Source of the DNA: JBHGBM01 sp041946965 | GTDB taxonomy: Bacteria; Acidobacteriota; Terriglobia; Bryobacterales; Bryobacteraceae | DNA: 44,139 bases | Direction: 5' to 3' | Assembly: GCA_041946965.1 (NCBI GenBank) | Contig: JBHGBM010000043.1 | Coordinates: forward strand, 1 to 44,139 | Part shown: piece by piece, positions 1 through 7,975 of the stretch | Numbering within the stretch: the stretch's first letter is position 1 | Layout of the letters: each line of letters opens with the position of its first letter | Notes under the pieces: model-generated | Database searches by the model: none | Told to the model about the DNA's origin: nothing | Seen by the model: only the letters and a program-made list of their open reading frames with translations | Program-made: the position numbers and the translations under genes

Positions 1-758
1 TTCATGCCCACGCAGGCGCCCACGCTGTCCACGTCGCGGTCGCGGCTCTGCACGGCGATCTTGGTCCGCTCACCGGCCTCGCGGGCGCAGGCCTTGATCA
101 CCACCGTCCCGTCGTAGATCTCCGGCACTTCCTGTTCGAAAAGGCGCATCACCAGCTCGGGCGCCGCGCGCGAAACCACCACCCCGGGGCCCTTTCCGGC
201 TTTATCCACCAGCTTGATCACGCAGCGGACGCGGTCGCCCACGCTGTAGCTTTCCAGCCGCGACTGTTCCTTCTTCGGCAGGCGGGCTTCGGTCTTGCCC
301 AGGTCGAGAACGTACTCGGGGCCTTCGATGCGCTTGATGGCGCAGTTCACCAGCTCCCCGGCACGCCCCGAATACTCCTGGTACACGGTCTCCCGCTCGG
401 CTTCCCGGACCTTCTGGAAGATAACCTGCTTGGCGGTCTGCGCGGAAATGCGCCCGAGGGCGTCGGCGTTCTTGCGAATGCGCACATCCGAGCCGATCTC
501 CGCCTCGGGGTCGATGCGGCGCGCCTCGGCGAGGGTCATCTCCTTGGCCGGATCCTGCACCTCTTCGGCCACCTTCTTGACCGCGTAAAGCTCGAGCGCC
601 CCGGTTTTCGAATCCAGTTCCGCGACGTAATCTTCGTTGGTGCGGAAGTGCTTGCGCGCCGCAATCAGCAGCGCATCCTTCACCGCATCCACGATGATCT
701 GCGGATCGATCCCTTTTTCCTTGCTGAGAATCTCGATGGACTGATAAATCGTTTCCAA
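1..758 (-). CDS. nusA: Transcription termination/antitermination factor NusA (3' end outside window)
   Basis: NusA binds RNA polymerase and controls pausing, termination and antitermination. The visible 252 residues include the N-terminal polymerase-binding domain (starting METIYQSIEILSKEKGID), the linker with the EARRIDPEAEIG stretch, and the S1 domain around residues 135-200 (EGPEYVLDLGKTEARLPKKEQ, then YSVGDRVRCVIKLV). The KH region begins at VVSRAAPELVMRLFEQEVPEI and the gene runs off the left edge. No ATG or GTG fits the conserved N-terminus. A TTG preceded by GAGGG at 6 nt is the best start. It follows rimP by 42 bp in the usual rimP-nusA order and is probably cotranscribed from the promoter upstream of rimP. 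Confidence 0.95.
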   Translation of the reverse strand, partial: METIYQSIEILSKEKGIDPQIIVDAVKDALLIAARKHFRTNEDYVAELDSKTGALELYAVKKVAEEVQDPAKEMTLAEARRIDPEAEIGSDVRIRKNADALGRISAQTAKQVIFQKVREAERETVYQEYSGRAGELVNCAIKRIEGPEYVLDLGKTEARLPKKEQSRLESYSVGDRVRCVIKLVDKAGKGPGVVVSRAAPELVMRLFEQEVPEIYDGTVVIKACAREAGERTKIAVQSRDRDVDSVGACVGM

Positions 759-800
759 AATCGCCCTCGTTGTGTTTGCTGAGTTTTACGCCGGGACGGG

Positions 801-1274
801 TTACCACTCGAACTTCAGGTTGGCCTTTTGTACCTGCTCGAAACGGAACTGCACGGTTTTCCCCTTGTCGGCATCCAGGCTGATCACGCCCTCCCGCACC
901 CCGGCCAGCGTTCCTTCCCAGTAGCGCTGGCCATCGGCGGGCTCCCGCAGGGTGACCTTGGCCTTCTTTCCATGAAAACGCTCAAAATCTTCCACTTTCA
1001 ATAACTTGCGTTCGACGCCCGGAGAGCTGACCTCGAGCGTGTAGCTGCCGCCCGGCACGACGTCTTCCACATCCAGAATGGTCCCCACCTGCTGCGATAC
1101 CAACTCGCAATCCGCGTGCGAGACGCCGGCAGGCTTATCGATATAGATGCGCACCACACGGTTGCGGCCACCACCCAGGACCTCAACCTCGACGATCTCA
1201 ATGCCTTCGGACTCGGCTACGCGCCGGGCGATTTCTTCAACTTTGGCGTTAACGGGCTGCCGCATCTTAAGCAT
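801..1274 (-). CDS. rimP: Ribosome maturation factor RimP
   Basis: RimP assists late maturation of the 30S ribosomal subunit. The 157-residue protein has the family layout: an N-terminal alpha/beta domain with VVRIYIDKPAGVSHADCE around residues 41-58, the conserved LDVEDVVPGGSYTLEVSSPG loop around 67-86, and a C-terminal SH3-like beta domain ending in NLKFEW. Length matches the family. It is the first gene of the rimP-nusA transcript, with a promoter and a hairpin leader directly upstream. An alternative start is the internal ATG three codons downstream. Confidence 0.95.
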   Translation of the reverse strand: MLKMRQPVNAKVEEIARRVAESEGIEIVEVEVLGGGRNRVVRIYIDKPAGVSHADCELVSQQVGTILDVEDVVPGGSYTLEVSSPGVERKLLKVEDFERFHGKKAKVTLREPADGQRYWEGTLAGVREGVISLDADKGKTVQFRFEQVQKANLKFEW

Positions 1275-1286
1275 GAAGCGCGCAAC

Positions 1287-1309
1287 AAAAAAGTGGGCTT
1301 TCGCCCACT
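1287..1309 (-). promoter_or_regulatory. Intrinsic-terminator-like hairpin in the rimP leader (putative attenuator)
   Basis: Read on the minus strand, a perfect 7-bp stem (AGTGGGC/GCCCACT) is closed by a GAAA tetraloop and followed by a run of U. It ends 12 nt before the rimP ATG and lies downstream of the likely rimP promoter, so it sits inside the leader. It may attenuate rimP-nusA expression, as expected for an operon encoding a termination factor. It could also serve as the terminator of the sulfatase operon that ends about 80 bp upstream. Confidence 0.75.
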
Positions 1310-1334
1310 GTTCCAGTTCGACACTCCAATCTCT

Positions 1335-1362
1335 ATTGTAGCGCGGCTGGAGGAAAACGCAA
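1335..1362 (-). promoter_or_regulatory. Promoter of rimP-nusA
   Basis: On the minus strand a -35 box TTGCGT and a -10 box TACAAT are separated by 16 bp. Transcription would start near 1328, giving a leader of about 54 nt that contains the hairpin before rimP. The promoter lies in the short gap after the sulfatase stop codon. Confidence 0.6.
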
Positions 1363-1387
1363 CGTGGCTAATGCCTGCGAGAACTCT

Positions 1388-2854
1388 TCACCCCCGCGGC
1401 GGCAGGTTCTTGCTCTTGTCGGCGTGCAGCATGGCTTTCATCTTTTCCAGTTCGGCGCTCTGCTGCGGGGTGCGGGTGCGTTTGGACCAGGCCACGTTGG
1501 TCCACTCGTTGGGGTCGTGCTCGTGGTCGTAGAACTCCACGCCGGACTTGCCGTCCTCCCACTCGGTATAACGGTAACGGTCTGTACGGACACTGCGGCC
1601 GAACCGCCCGCGGCCCCGCGCCACCATGGTGTAGGCCGCGGGCTTCCACGGCCGTTGCGGGTCTTCCAGCAGCGGCACGAAGCTGGTGCCCTCCAGCCCG
1701 GGCGCCTTCGGCAGGCCGCACAGCTCCGTGAGCGACGGGTAAATGTCCACGAACTCCACCAGCCGCGGGCAGCCCACGTCCTGCCGCTTGCCGGGCGCGG
1801 AGACGATCAGCGGCGCGCGCGAGGCCTGCTCGAAGACGGTCATCTTGCGCCACAACTGGAGATGGTCGTAGAGGTGCCACCCGTGATCGCCGAACAGCAG
1901 AACCACGGTGTTGTCCCAGAGTTTCTGCTCGTCCATGGTGTCGAGCACCACGCCAAGCTGGGCGTCCATGAAGGACGTGGCGGCATGGTAAGCCAGCGTC
2001 GCCTGCCGCCGCTGCTCGTCGGTCATCTCATCGTCGCCCTTCGTCGAGGTGAGAGCGAGCGGCGGGATGTCGTCGCGGTCGTCAGCCGGGGTGTTGGGCA
2101 GCTTGATCTGATCGAGCGAGTACATGTCGAAGTACTTGCGTGGCGCCACCCAGGGCAGATGCGGCTTGTGAAAACCGCAGCCGATGAAGAAGGGCTTGTT
2201 CTTGTTTTCACGGATGAGCTGCGCGATGCGGCGGGCGGTGGCGCCGTCGGGCTCCTGCGCGTCCTCATGGTTGGTCGGCGTCCAGGAAAGCTTGACTCCG
2301 CCCGATTCGGCCCTGGCTTTCTTGCCCGTCTTTGCGCCGGCGGCCGCCTGCCGGCGCTGGCGCCTGGCGCGGTCGAGCGCGTCGTCCTCGTCCCGCAGCC
2401 GGCGCATGCTGGCGATGGGAATCCCCGCCTGGCTTTCGGAAATGTCCCAGCTCACGAAGTGCTCGTAGGAGCCGTGCGCGATCTTGCCCACCCGCGCGGT
2501 GAAGTAGCCGTTCGCCTTGTAGTATTCGGGCAGAAACACGACGTTGCCCAGCGTTGTGCGCGGCGGGGTGTTGTTGTCCCAAACCTGCGTGACCTCCGGA
2601 CGCCGGCCGCTCAGCAGCGAAGTGCGCGTCGGATTGCACAGCGGGTAATTGCAGTAGGAGTGGTCGAAACGCACGCCGCGGCGGGCGAGCCGGTCGATGT
2701 TCGGCGTCTTCACCACGGGATCGCCGTAGCAGGCAATGCGGTTGTTCAGGTCGTCCACCGCGACGAACAGGACGTTCATGCGCCGGTTCCGCTGCGCCAG
2801 CGAGGCGAGCGGCCCGGCCATGGGCATCCACAACAGATCTCTGCGCGTGATCAT
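1388..2854 (-). CDS. Exported type I sulfatase (iduronate-2-sulfatase-like)
   Basis: Predicted formylglycine-dependent sulfatase that would remove sulfate esters from glycans or other organic sulfates outside the cytoplasm. Of 488 residues, the N-terminus MITRRDLLWMPM looks like a twin-arginine signal. The metal-binding DDL follows at about residue 34, and the formylglycine motif C-N-P-T-R is at residues 73-77. Further metal-site motifs are GCGFHKPHLPW and LFGDHGWHLYDH. The chosen ATG has GGAG about 9 nt upstream; a longer frame starting 16 codons earlier overlaps the preceding gene. It is the last gene of a three-gene operon, 4 bp after an alpha/beta-hydrolase. The substrate cannot be read from the sequence. 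Confidence 0.9.
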   Translation of the reverse strand: MITRRDLLWMPMAGPLASLAQRNRRMNVLFVAVDDLNNRIACYGDPVVKTPNIDRLARRGVRFDHSYCNYPLCNPTRTSLLSGRRPEVTQVWDNNTPPRTTLGNVVFLPEYYKANGYFTARVGKIAHGSYEHFVSWDISESQAGIPIASMRRLRDEDDALDRARRQRRQAAAGAKTGKKARAESGGVKLSWTPTNHEDAQEPDGATARRIAQLIRENKNKPFFIGCGFHKPHLPWVAPRKYFDMYSLDQIKLPNTPADDRDDIPPLALTSTKGDDEMTDEQRRQATLAYHAATSFMDAQLGVVLDTMDEQKLWDNTVVLLFGDHGWHLYDHLQLWRKMTVFEQASRAPLIVSAPGKRQDVGCPRLVEFVDIYPSLTELCGLPKAPGLEGTSFVPLLEDPQRPWKPAAYTMVARGRGRFGRSVRTDRYRYTEWEDGKSGVEFYDHEHDPNEWTNVAWSKRTRTPQQSAELEKMKAMLHADKSKNLPPRG

Positions 2855-2858
2855 GTTC

Positions 2859-3788
2859 TCAGCTCCTTTTTCGAACACCAAGATACTCCAACAGAAAGTC
2901 AACCGGGCTGGCTTCGGGTCCCGGCCGCCCTTCCACGATCTTCAGCACCGCGTGCACGCCGGCCTGGTCGCAGCGCTTCTTGATCTCGATCGAGTGCTGG
3001 GGCGTGTGGTACACCGCTCCGAGGTTCACCAGCTTGCTCTGCGCGCGGCTGGCGATCAGGATCACCGGCGGGTCGTCGCCGGTAATCATGCCGAGCATGT
3101 CCACGTCGGCGCGAACCTTCCTGCCCTCGGGACCGCGCAACTCCTCCATGGTCTTCAACCCGTAGAAGGAAGGCCGGTCCGCGCCCCTCGAGTAGCGTTC
3201 GGCGGCGTCGCCGAGATATTCCTTCCACCTCAGGATGTCGTAAGTGGCCTGGCCGGCGGTAGAGCCGGCGGCGGCCAGGCGCGTGGACTCGCGCAGCACC
3301 GGGTCGGCGTTGTCCGGGTCGGCCAGATCGTCGTGGAAGGCCAGCCAGAGCGAGGCGCCCGCGCCCGCCGAACCGCCCATGGCGGCGACCCGCGTCTTGT
3401 CCAGGTTATAGTCGTTGGCCTTCCAGCGCAGGAACTGGATGGCCCGCGCGCAATCGCGCAGCACCACCTGAATCGGCGCCTGGGTGCGGAAACGATAGTT
3501 GATGGCCGCGAACGACGCCCCGGCCTCGAGCGCCCTGCGGATCGCACCGGCGTTGGCTGCGCTCTTATCGCCGCCCACGAATCCGCCGCCGTGGATGAAT
3601 ACGACCAGCGGCGCGGGCCGCGGCGATTTCGCCAGCCACAGGTCGAGCTTGTTGCGCGGGTAGGGGCCGTAACTCAGGTCGGCGATATCGGGCTTGATCG
3701 TGTACGGCCGGACGGCTTTCTTAGACTGGCACGGCGCCAGCGCCGCGACCAGGAGAAACGCGCTCAGCACACGCCCGAAAGCGCTCAT
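2859..3788 (-). CDS. Exported alpha/beta-hydrolase (esterase-like)
   Basis: A 309-residue protein of the esterase/lipase alpha/beta-hydrolase fold, with a hydrophobic N-terminal signal (MSAFGRVLSAFLLVAALAP). The oxyanion-hole motif HGGGF is at residues 66-70 and the nucleophile elbow GGSAG contains Ser140. The C-terminal segment where related esterases carry the catalytic His (GHGF-like) reads IVEGRPGPEASPVDF and contains no His, so the third triad residue is unclear. Its ATG overlaps the stop of the upstream hydrolase (ATGA), and the sulfatase begins 4 bp after its stop, so the three are probably cotranscribed. A role in de-esterifying sulfated glycans is inferred from context only. Confidence 0.85.
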   Translation of the reverse strand: MSAFGRVLSAFLLVAALAPCQSKKAVRPYTIKPDIADLSYGPYPRNKLDLWLAKSPRPAPLVVFIHGGGFVGGDKSAANAGAIRRALEAGASFAAINYRFRTQAPIQVVLRDCARAIQFLRWKANDYNLDKTRVAAMGGSAGAGASLWLAFHDDLADPDNADPVLRESTRLAAAGSTAGQATYDILRWKEYLGDAAERYSRGADRPSFYGLKTMEELRGPEGRKVRADVDMLGMITGDDPPVILIASRAQSKLVNLGAVYHTPQHSIEIKKRCDQAGVHAVLKIVEGRPGPEASPVDFLLEYLGVRKRS

Positions 3789-4687
3789 AGCGTCTCCCGT
3801 TTTAGCACTAATGCGGGGTCGGGTTTCACGGTGGGCTTCCCCCTCAGGTAACCCAGGGATTCCAGGAACAGATCGGTCCGGCAGAGAACCGCCTGGTGCC
3901 AGCCCGGTGCTCCGCCGGTGAAGGTCGCGGTGTCATTGAAGAAGCCGTGCTTCTGTCCCGGGGCCAGGTACAGCTCCGTACGGTTCCCCGCCCGGGCGTA
4001 AGCCTGGGCGAGCGCGCGGCCACCGGGCAGCCAGGTTTCGTCAGCGGTGCCGAAGAAGACCAGCATGGGCGGGCCGCCCGGGACTGCCTTCCAAGCCCTC
4101 ACGACGGTCGCGGGGCTGTCGGATTCGCCTTCGTGCGGCCGCACTGCGGGGTTGTATAAGACGAGGATATTGGGCCTGGAGGAAACCGCGAGGTCTTCGC
4201 CCTCCGCCTCAAAGCCGCCGTCGAGCGCGGCGAGCACGGCGCACGTGCCTCCGGCCGAGCCGCCCGACCCGGCGATGCGGGCCGGATCCACCCCGAAGGC
4301 CGCCGCATGCGTGCGAACCCAACGGATGGCGCTCCTGGCGTCTTCGACGCTCTTCTCCGCGGTGGTGCCGTGGCGCGACTTCACGCGGTACTCCGGAGTG
4401 AACGCGACCATGCCGCGGCTCGCCAGGTACTCGGCTTTCGTGCGGAACTGTTCGGTCCGCCCGCCCACGAAGCCGCCGCCGAAAAACATCAGGATCGCCG
4501 GGCGCTTCTGGCCCGCGGCCCAACCGGGAGGCAGATACACCTGGACCTTGAGTTCGCCCTGAGGGGTCTTCTTGAAAACGAAGGTCCGCTGTCCCGGCGC
4601 GGATTCCACCGGCTTGCCGGGGGCCAGCAGTTGCCCGTACACAGGACTGAAGGAAAGGGCCAGGGCCGCCGCGTAAGCTGTGCGCAT
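3785..4687 (-). CDS. Exported alpha/beta-hydrolase (acetyl-xylan esterase/lipase-like)
   Basis: A 300-residue alpha/beta-hydrolase with signal peptide MRTAYAAALALSFSPVYGQ. The oxyanion loop reads FFGGGF (residues 68-73) instead of the usual HGGG. The nucleophile elbow GSGGSAGG places Ser144; Asp216 (GTADETWLP) and His247 (KHGFF) complete a full catalytic triad. The start was set at the ATG preceded by GGGAG and followed by the signal peptide, 44 codons inside the longest open frame. It is the first gene of the hydrolase-hydrolase-sulfatase operon. The likely job is removal of acyl groups from carbohydrate; the substrate is unknown. Confidence 0.87.
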   Translation of the reverse strand: MRTAYAAALALSFSPVYGQLLAPGKPVESAPGQRTFVFKKTPQGELKVQVYLPPGWAAGQKRPAILMFFGGGFVGGRTEQFRTKAEYLASRGMVAFTPEYRVKSRHGTTAEKSVEDARSAIRWVRTHAAAFGVDPARIAGSGGSAGGTCAVLAALDGGFEAEGEDLAVSSRPNILVLYNPAVRPHEGESDSPATVVRAWKAVPGGPPMLVFFGTADETWLPGGRALAQAYARAGNRTELYLAPGQKHGFFNDTATFTGGAPGWHQAVLCRTDLFLESLGYLRGKPTVKPDPALVLKRETL

Positions 4688-4885
4688 GGTTAACTCCCAT
4701 GAAAGCACGAATCGGCGCGGGCCCGCCGGGCGTCTCGCAAAGTGCCGCGAGGGAACCATGAAGGCCGTGGTTCGCCTCCTGGCCGGCGCCCGCCTGTTCG
4801 GGATCCGGCGGCCGGGCATCCAAACCCGCGTGGCTGTTGTTCCAGTAAGCGCCTGAAACGACGCTATACTGCAAGATTAAACACA

Positions 4886-5515
4886 ATGAGAATACCCGAG
4901 TTCCTTTCCCTGTCTCTGGCGCTGGCCCTGACCCTTTCCGCGGGCGAGCCGAACAAAACCAGCGAGGAGTTCCGCAAGGCGTTCATCGACGGCTTCAAGC
5001 GCACGGGCCTGAACACCACGCCGGGCGATGCCATGATGCTGCGCATCCTGGTGGAAAGCCGCGGCGCCAAACGCGGCATCGAGGTGGGCACGGCCAGCGG
5101 CTTCGGCGCCATCAACATGGGCATCGGCTTCGAACGCACCGGCGGCAAGCTCTACTCGCTCGAGATCGATCCGGCGCGCGCGGCGGAGACCCGCTCGAAC
5201 CTGGAGAAGGTCGGCCTGGAGAACACCGTCACCGTCGTGCAGGGCGACGCGCTTCAGATCCTTCCCAAGCTCGAAGGCGAGTTCGATTTCATCTTCATCG
5301 ACGCCGCCAAGCCCGATTACCTGAAGTACCTGAAGGCCATCGAGCCGAAACTGAAGAAGGGCGCCGTGGTGGTGGGGGACAACGTGATCAAGTCCGAGAG
5401 GGCCATGGCGGATTTCCTGAGCTACGTCCAGACCAGCCCCAACTACGAAACCGTGATCATACGGTCGTCCCTGGAAAAGGGCGATGGGATGTCCATCAGC
5501 TACAAGCTGCGGTGA
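4886..5515 (+). CDS. Exported class I SAM-dependent O-methyltransferase (COMT-like family 3)
   Basis: A 209-residue methyltransferase with the family 3 O-methyltransferase layout. The SAM motif I is GIEVGTASGFGAIN, the acidic residue ending beta-2 is in YSLEIDPARA, and the metal/catalytic motif is FIFIDAAKPDYLKYL. The conserved core is preceded by a clear signal peptide (MRIPEFLSLSLALALTLSAGE), which is odd for a SAM-dependent enzyme. The start is the ATG opening the signal; the open frame runs 48 codons further upstream without resemblance to the family. A TATACT hexamer lies 15 nt upstream of the ATG. The end overlaps the convergent GH106-like gene by 16 bp. The acceptor substrate is unknown. 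Confidence 0.85.
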   Translation: MRIPEFLSLSLALALTLSAGEPNKTSEEFRKAFIDGFKRTGLNTTPGDAMMLRILVESRGAKRGIEVGTASGFGAINMGIGFERTGGKLYSLEIDPARAAETRSNLEKVGLENTVTVVQGDALQILPKLEGEFDFIFIDAAKPDYLKYLKAIEPKLKKGAVVVGDNVIKSERAMADFLSYVQTSPNYETVIIRSSLEKGDGMSISYKLR

Positions 5516-7935
5516 CGGCGCAGCGGCCGGATGCGGACCGGCCCGAGCAGCCCGGCTTCCCGCACCGGCCATCCGGATGCGTCCAGGGGCTTGTAATCCA
5601 GGTTGACGATATTGATATCGCGGAAGATCTTCCACTCCACCTTGCGCCGGTCGAGATCGCGGATGCGGTTGGCGGAGACATTGACCACTTCAACCTCGAG
5701 CCGGTTGCCCGTGGGTTTCAGCCTGCCGGCGATCACCCGGAACGGCGGCGCGATCAGGGTGCCGAGGTCGAGCCCGTTGAGCGTCACCCGCGCGCTTTCC
5801 TTCACCGCTCCGAGATCGAGTTCCCACGCGGCGGCCTGGCCCGGCGCATCGAACGCGAGCGAGTAAGATGCCGCGCCCGCGAAGCGCTCCCCCGCCTCGC
5901 CCGCGAGGCCGGTCCATGAACCAAGCTTCGCGGTCTTGAAAGGCGGAGGCAGATCCGGCCCGCCATCCACGAAACGCACGTCCCACTCTCCGGCAACAGG
6001 CGCGGCTTCCCCGGCGGGTTGCCAATACTGCCACCGCGGGCCGCGCGCACCCGCCGCAAACACGCGCACGAAGATGGATTCGCCCGGAGCGAGTTGGAGG
6101 TACGCTTCGCCGTTGCGCCACGCGGCCATTCCCGCGCGGCCCGTCATCGGGTCGAGCAGCGCCGCCGAGCCGCCCGCGCTGGCGAGCGGCACCCAGCCCG
6201 CCACCGCCTGCTTGCCGCGGTTCACGATGAAGTAATACCGGCCGCGGGCGTCCGCGCGCCGGATGAATTGCAGGCCGCGATCCACCATCGGCTCGCGCGC
6301 GATCCCCGCGCGAGCCAGTTCCGCTTCCACATCGCCCGCCCGCAAACCCGCCAGAGCCTTGCGGAATGCCGCGCGGCGGTTCTCCAGATCGTGCCAACCG
6401 GGGACATCCGAGGGCAGGCGATCCTGGAAGACCACCGGGGTCCCGCCGCGCGCCAGCGCCGCGAGCCGCTCCAGCGTGGCCACCGGCATGTGGTCGCAGG
6501 CGGGCACCACGACGGCGCCGTACCGGCCCGCCACCTCTCGATCCAGCAACTGGCGGTCCGAGATGAAATCCATTGTGTAACCCCGCGCCAGCAGCCGCGC
6601 CGCCAGGTTTCCGAAAGCCGTCCCTTCCACCCAGTTGCGCGTGTGCACGGTGAAGTTCATGGCCAGGCCCTTGGGGTTGTGCCACACGTCGTACACCGGC
6701 CAGTAGACCAGCAGGTCGTTGGCGGGACGGCCCTCCTGAAGCATCGCCTGCGCGCGCGAGATGTAAGCGTTGAGCGCCGGCACGTGCCGCCAGATCGCGT
6801 TGCGCGGGTTCATCTCGGTGGAGGCGTAGAACAGCCATCCCGGCCACGGCGCGTCATCCGGCGAGTAACACGTGCCGTGGTAAAGGACGTGGTTCACGCC
6901 CGCCAGGAACAACTGGTCCACCAGTTCTTTCAGGTCCGCGAGCGTTTCGTTGAAATGCTCCTTGAGCCACGTCCCCGTCTCGCTCGCGACCAGCTTGCGC
7001 CCTGCCACGTGCGCGGCCGAGGAGGCGAACATGCTCACCAGGCTGCTGCGGTCGCGGTTGAACATCTCGGTTTCGGGGATGTCATTGGCGGCGTAAAGGT
7101 CCAGCAGGTTGCCGGGCGAGCCGTGCGCCTGGTCGCGAGTGACGAAACCCTGCCGGTGCGACCACTCCACCCAGGGACGCGTGAAGTTATCGAGCAGCGC
7201 GTCGGAAAGCGTCTCCCGGTAATCGCACTTGACCCGCGCGGCGCGGTCGCCGGCGGCGTCGCCGAACAGGGCGTCATAGTGCGGCTCCAGGCGGTAGCCG
7301 CGCCGGCGCGCAAACTGTTCCGGCAGATCGGGCGCCCAGTTGGCGCCGTACTCGAACGAATCGTGGTACTGCGCGCGCGGGCGCGGCCCGACATAGCCCT
7401 CGAATGCCTTGGTGAAACGTTCCAGGTAGCCGCGAATCGCCGGCCCATGGAACGGGTTCAGCATGTAGCCTTCGCCGCCGGGCGCGGGCCGCTTCACGCG
7501 CGTGCGGGGCCGGAACGTCACCGTATACGGCTCGCCGCGCGAGGGCTCCGCCACGCCCGCCGCCCATTCCGGCGGGATGTTCGGCCCGCCGAAGCACCAG
7601 CCGGTGCCGGTGGTCATGTCCACGCCCATGCCGAGGCGCCGCGCCTCTGTCACGGTGTGGCGCAGCATGGCCATCCAGCGCGGGCTGAGATAGTCGATAT
7701 AGCGCGACTCGTAGCCGCGCACGCCGTAGATGGGGATGATATGCACTCCACCCCATCCCGTCCGCCGGTAGCGTTCAAGCTGGCTGGTGATGTTGGCCTC
7801 ATCCACCGCGCTCGCCGGCCACCACCAGTAGCTCCAGGGCCGCGAGACGGAAGTTTCCGCCGGCCACCCGAGCGGGTCCGGCGAAGCGGCGGCCAGCGCG
7901 ACCGCGGCCATCAGGGCGAGAAGCATCGCGCGCAT
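5500..7935 (-). CDS. Exported glycoside hydrolase, GH106 (alpha-L-rhamnosidase)-like
   Basis: A large (811-residue) secreted enzyme. After a signal peptide (MRAMLLALMAAVALAAASPD) comes the SRPWSYWWWPASAVD stretch and a TIM-barrel with GWGGVHIIPIYG, GMGVDMTTGTGWCFGG and later DQAHGSPGNLLDLYA and SETGTWLK. The C-terminus holds a jelly-roll, sugar-binding-like module (VTLNGLDLGTLIAPPFRV) ending WKIFRDINIVNLDYKPLD. This arrangement resembles GH106 alpha-L-rhamnosidases and their uncharacterised relatives. The ATG has AGGGGG just upstream. It is divergent, by 40 bp, from the second sulfatase, suggesting joint action on a sulfated or rhamnose-containing glycan, which is inference. GH106 membership should be read as family-level only. 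Confidence 0.8.
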   Translation of the reverse strand: MRAMLLALMAAVALAAASPDPLGWPAETSVSRPWSYWWWPASAVDEANITSQLERYRRTGWGGVHIIPIYGVRGYESRYIDYLSPRWMAMLRHTVTEARRLGMGVDMTTGTGWCFGGPNIPPEWAAGVAEPSRGEPYTVTFRPRTRVKRPAPGGEGYMLNPFHGPAIRGYLERFTKAFEGYVGPRPRAQYHDSFEYGANWAPDLPEQFARRRGYRLEPHYDALFGDAAGDRAARVKCDYRETLSDALLDNFTRPWVEWSHRQGFVTRDQAHGSPGNLLDLYAANDIPETEMFNRDRSSLVSMFASSAAHVAGRKLVASETGTWLKEHFNETLADLKELVDQLFLAGVNHVLYHGTCYSPDDAPWPGWLFYASTEMNPRNAIWRHVPALNAYISRAQAMLQEGRPANDLLVYWPVYDVWHNPKGLAMNFTVHTRNWVEGTAFGNLAARLLARGYTMDFISDRQLLDREVAGRYGAVVVPACDHMPVATLERLAALARGGTPVVFQDRLPSDVPGWHDLENRRAAFRKALAGLRAGDVEAELARAGIAREPMVDRGLQFIRRADARGRYYFIVNRGKQAVAGWVPLASAGGSAALLDPMTGRAGMAAWRNGEAYLQLAPGESIFVRVFAAGARGPRWQYWQPAGEAAPVAGEWDVRFVDGGPDLPPPFKTAKLGSWTGLAGEAGERFAGAASYSLAFDAPGQAAAWELDLGAVKESARVTLNGLDLGTLIAPPFRVIAGRLKPTGNRLEVEVVNVSANRIRDLDRRKVEWKIFRDINIVNLDYKPLDASGWPVREAGLLGPVRIRPLRRHRSL

Positions 7936-7975
7936 GACCCCCTCATCATATCTTGCGGATAGAATAGTGGATCTT

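Noticed and set aside
1364..2983. A 539-codon plus-strand open frame opposite the first sulfatase
   Set aside because: Antisense shadow; the minus strand has the formylglycine motif, signal and ribosome-binding site.
4837..4870. Promoter for the exported O-methyltransferase (TTGTTC and TATACT)
   Set aside because: The 22-bp spacing is too long for a standard sigma70-type promoter; only the TATACT is suggestive.
6019..7962. A 647-codon open frame on the plus strand opposite the GH106-like gene
   Set aside because: Low-complexity Arg/Ala/His-rich product without motifs; it is the high-GC antisense shadow of a gene with a signal peptide and family motifs.
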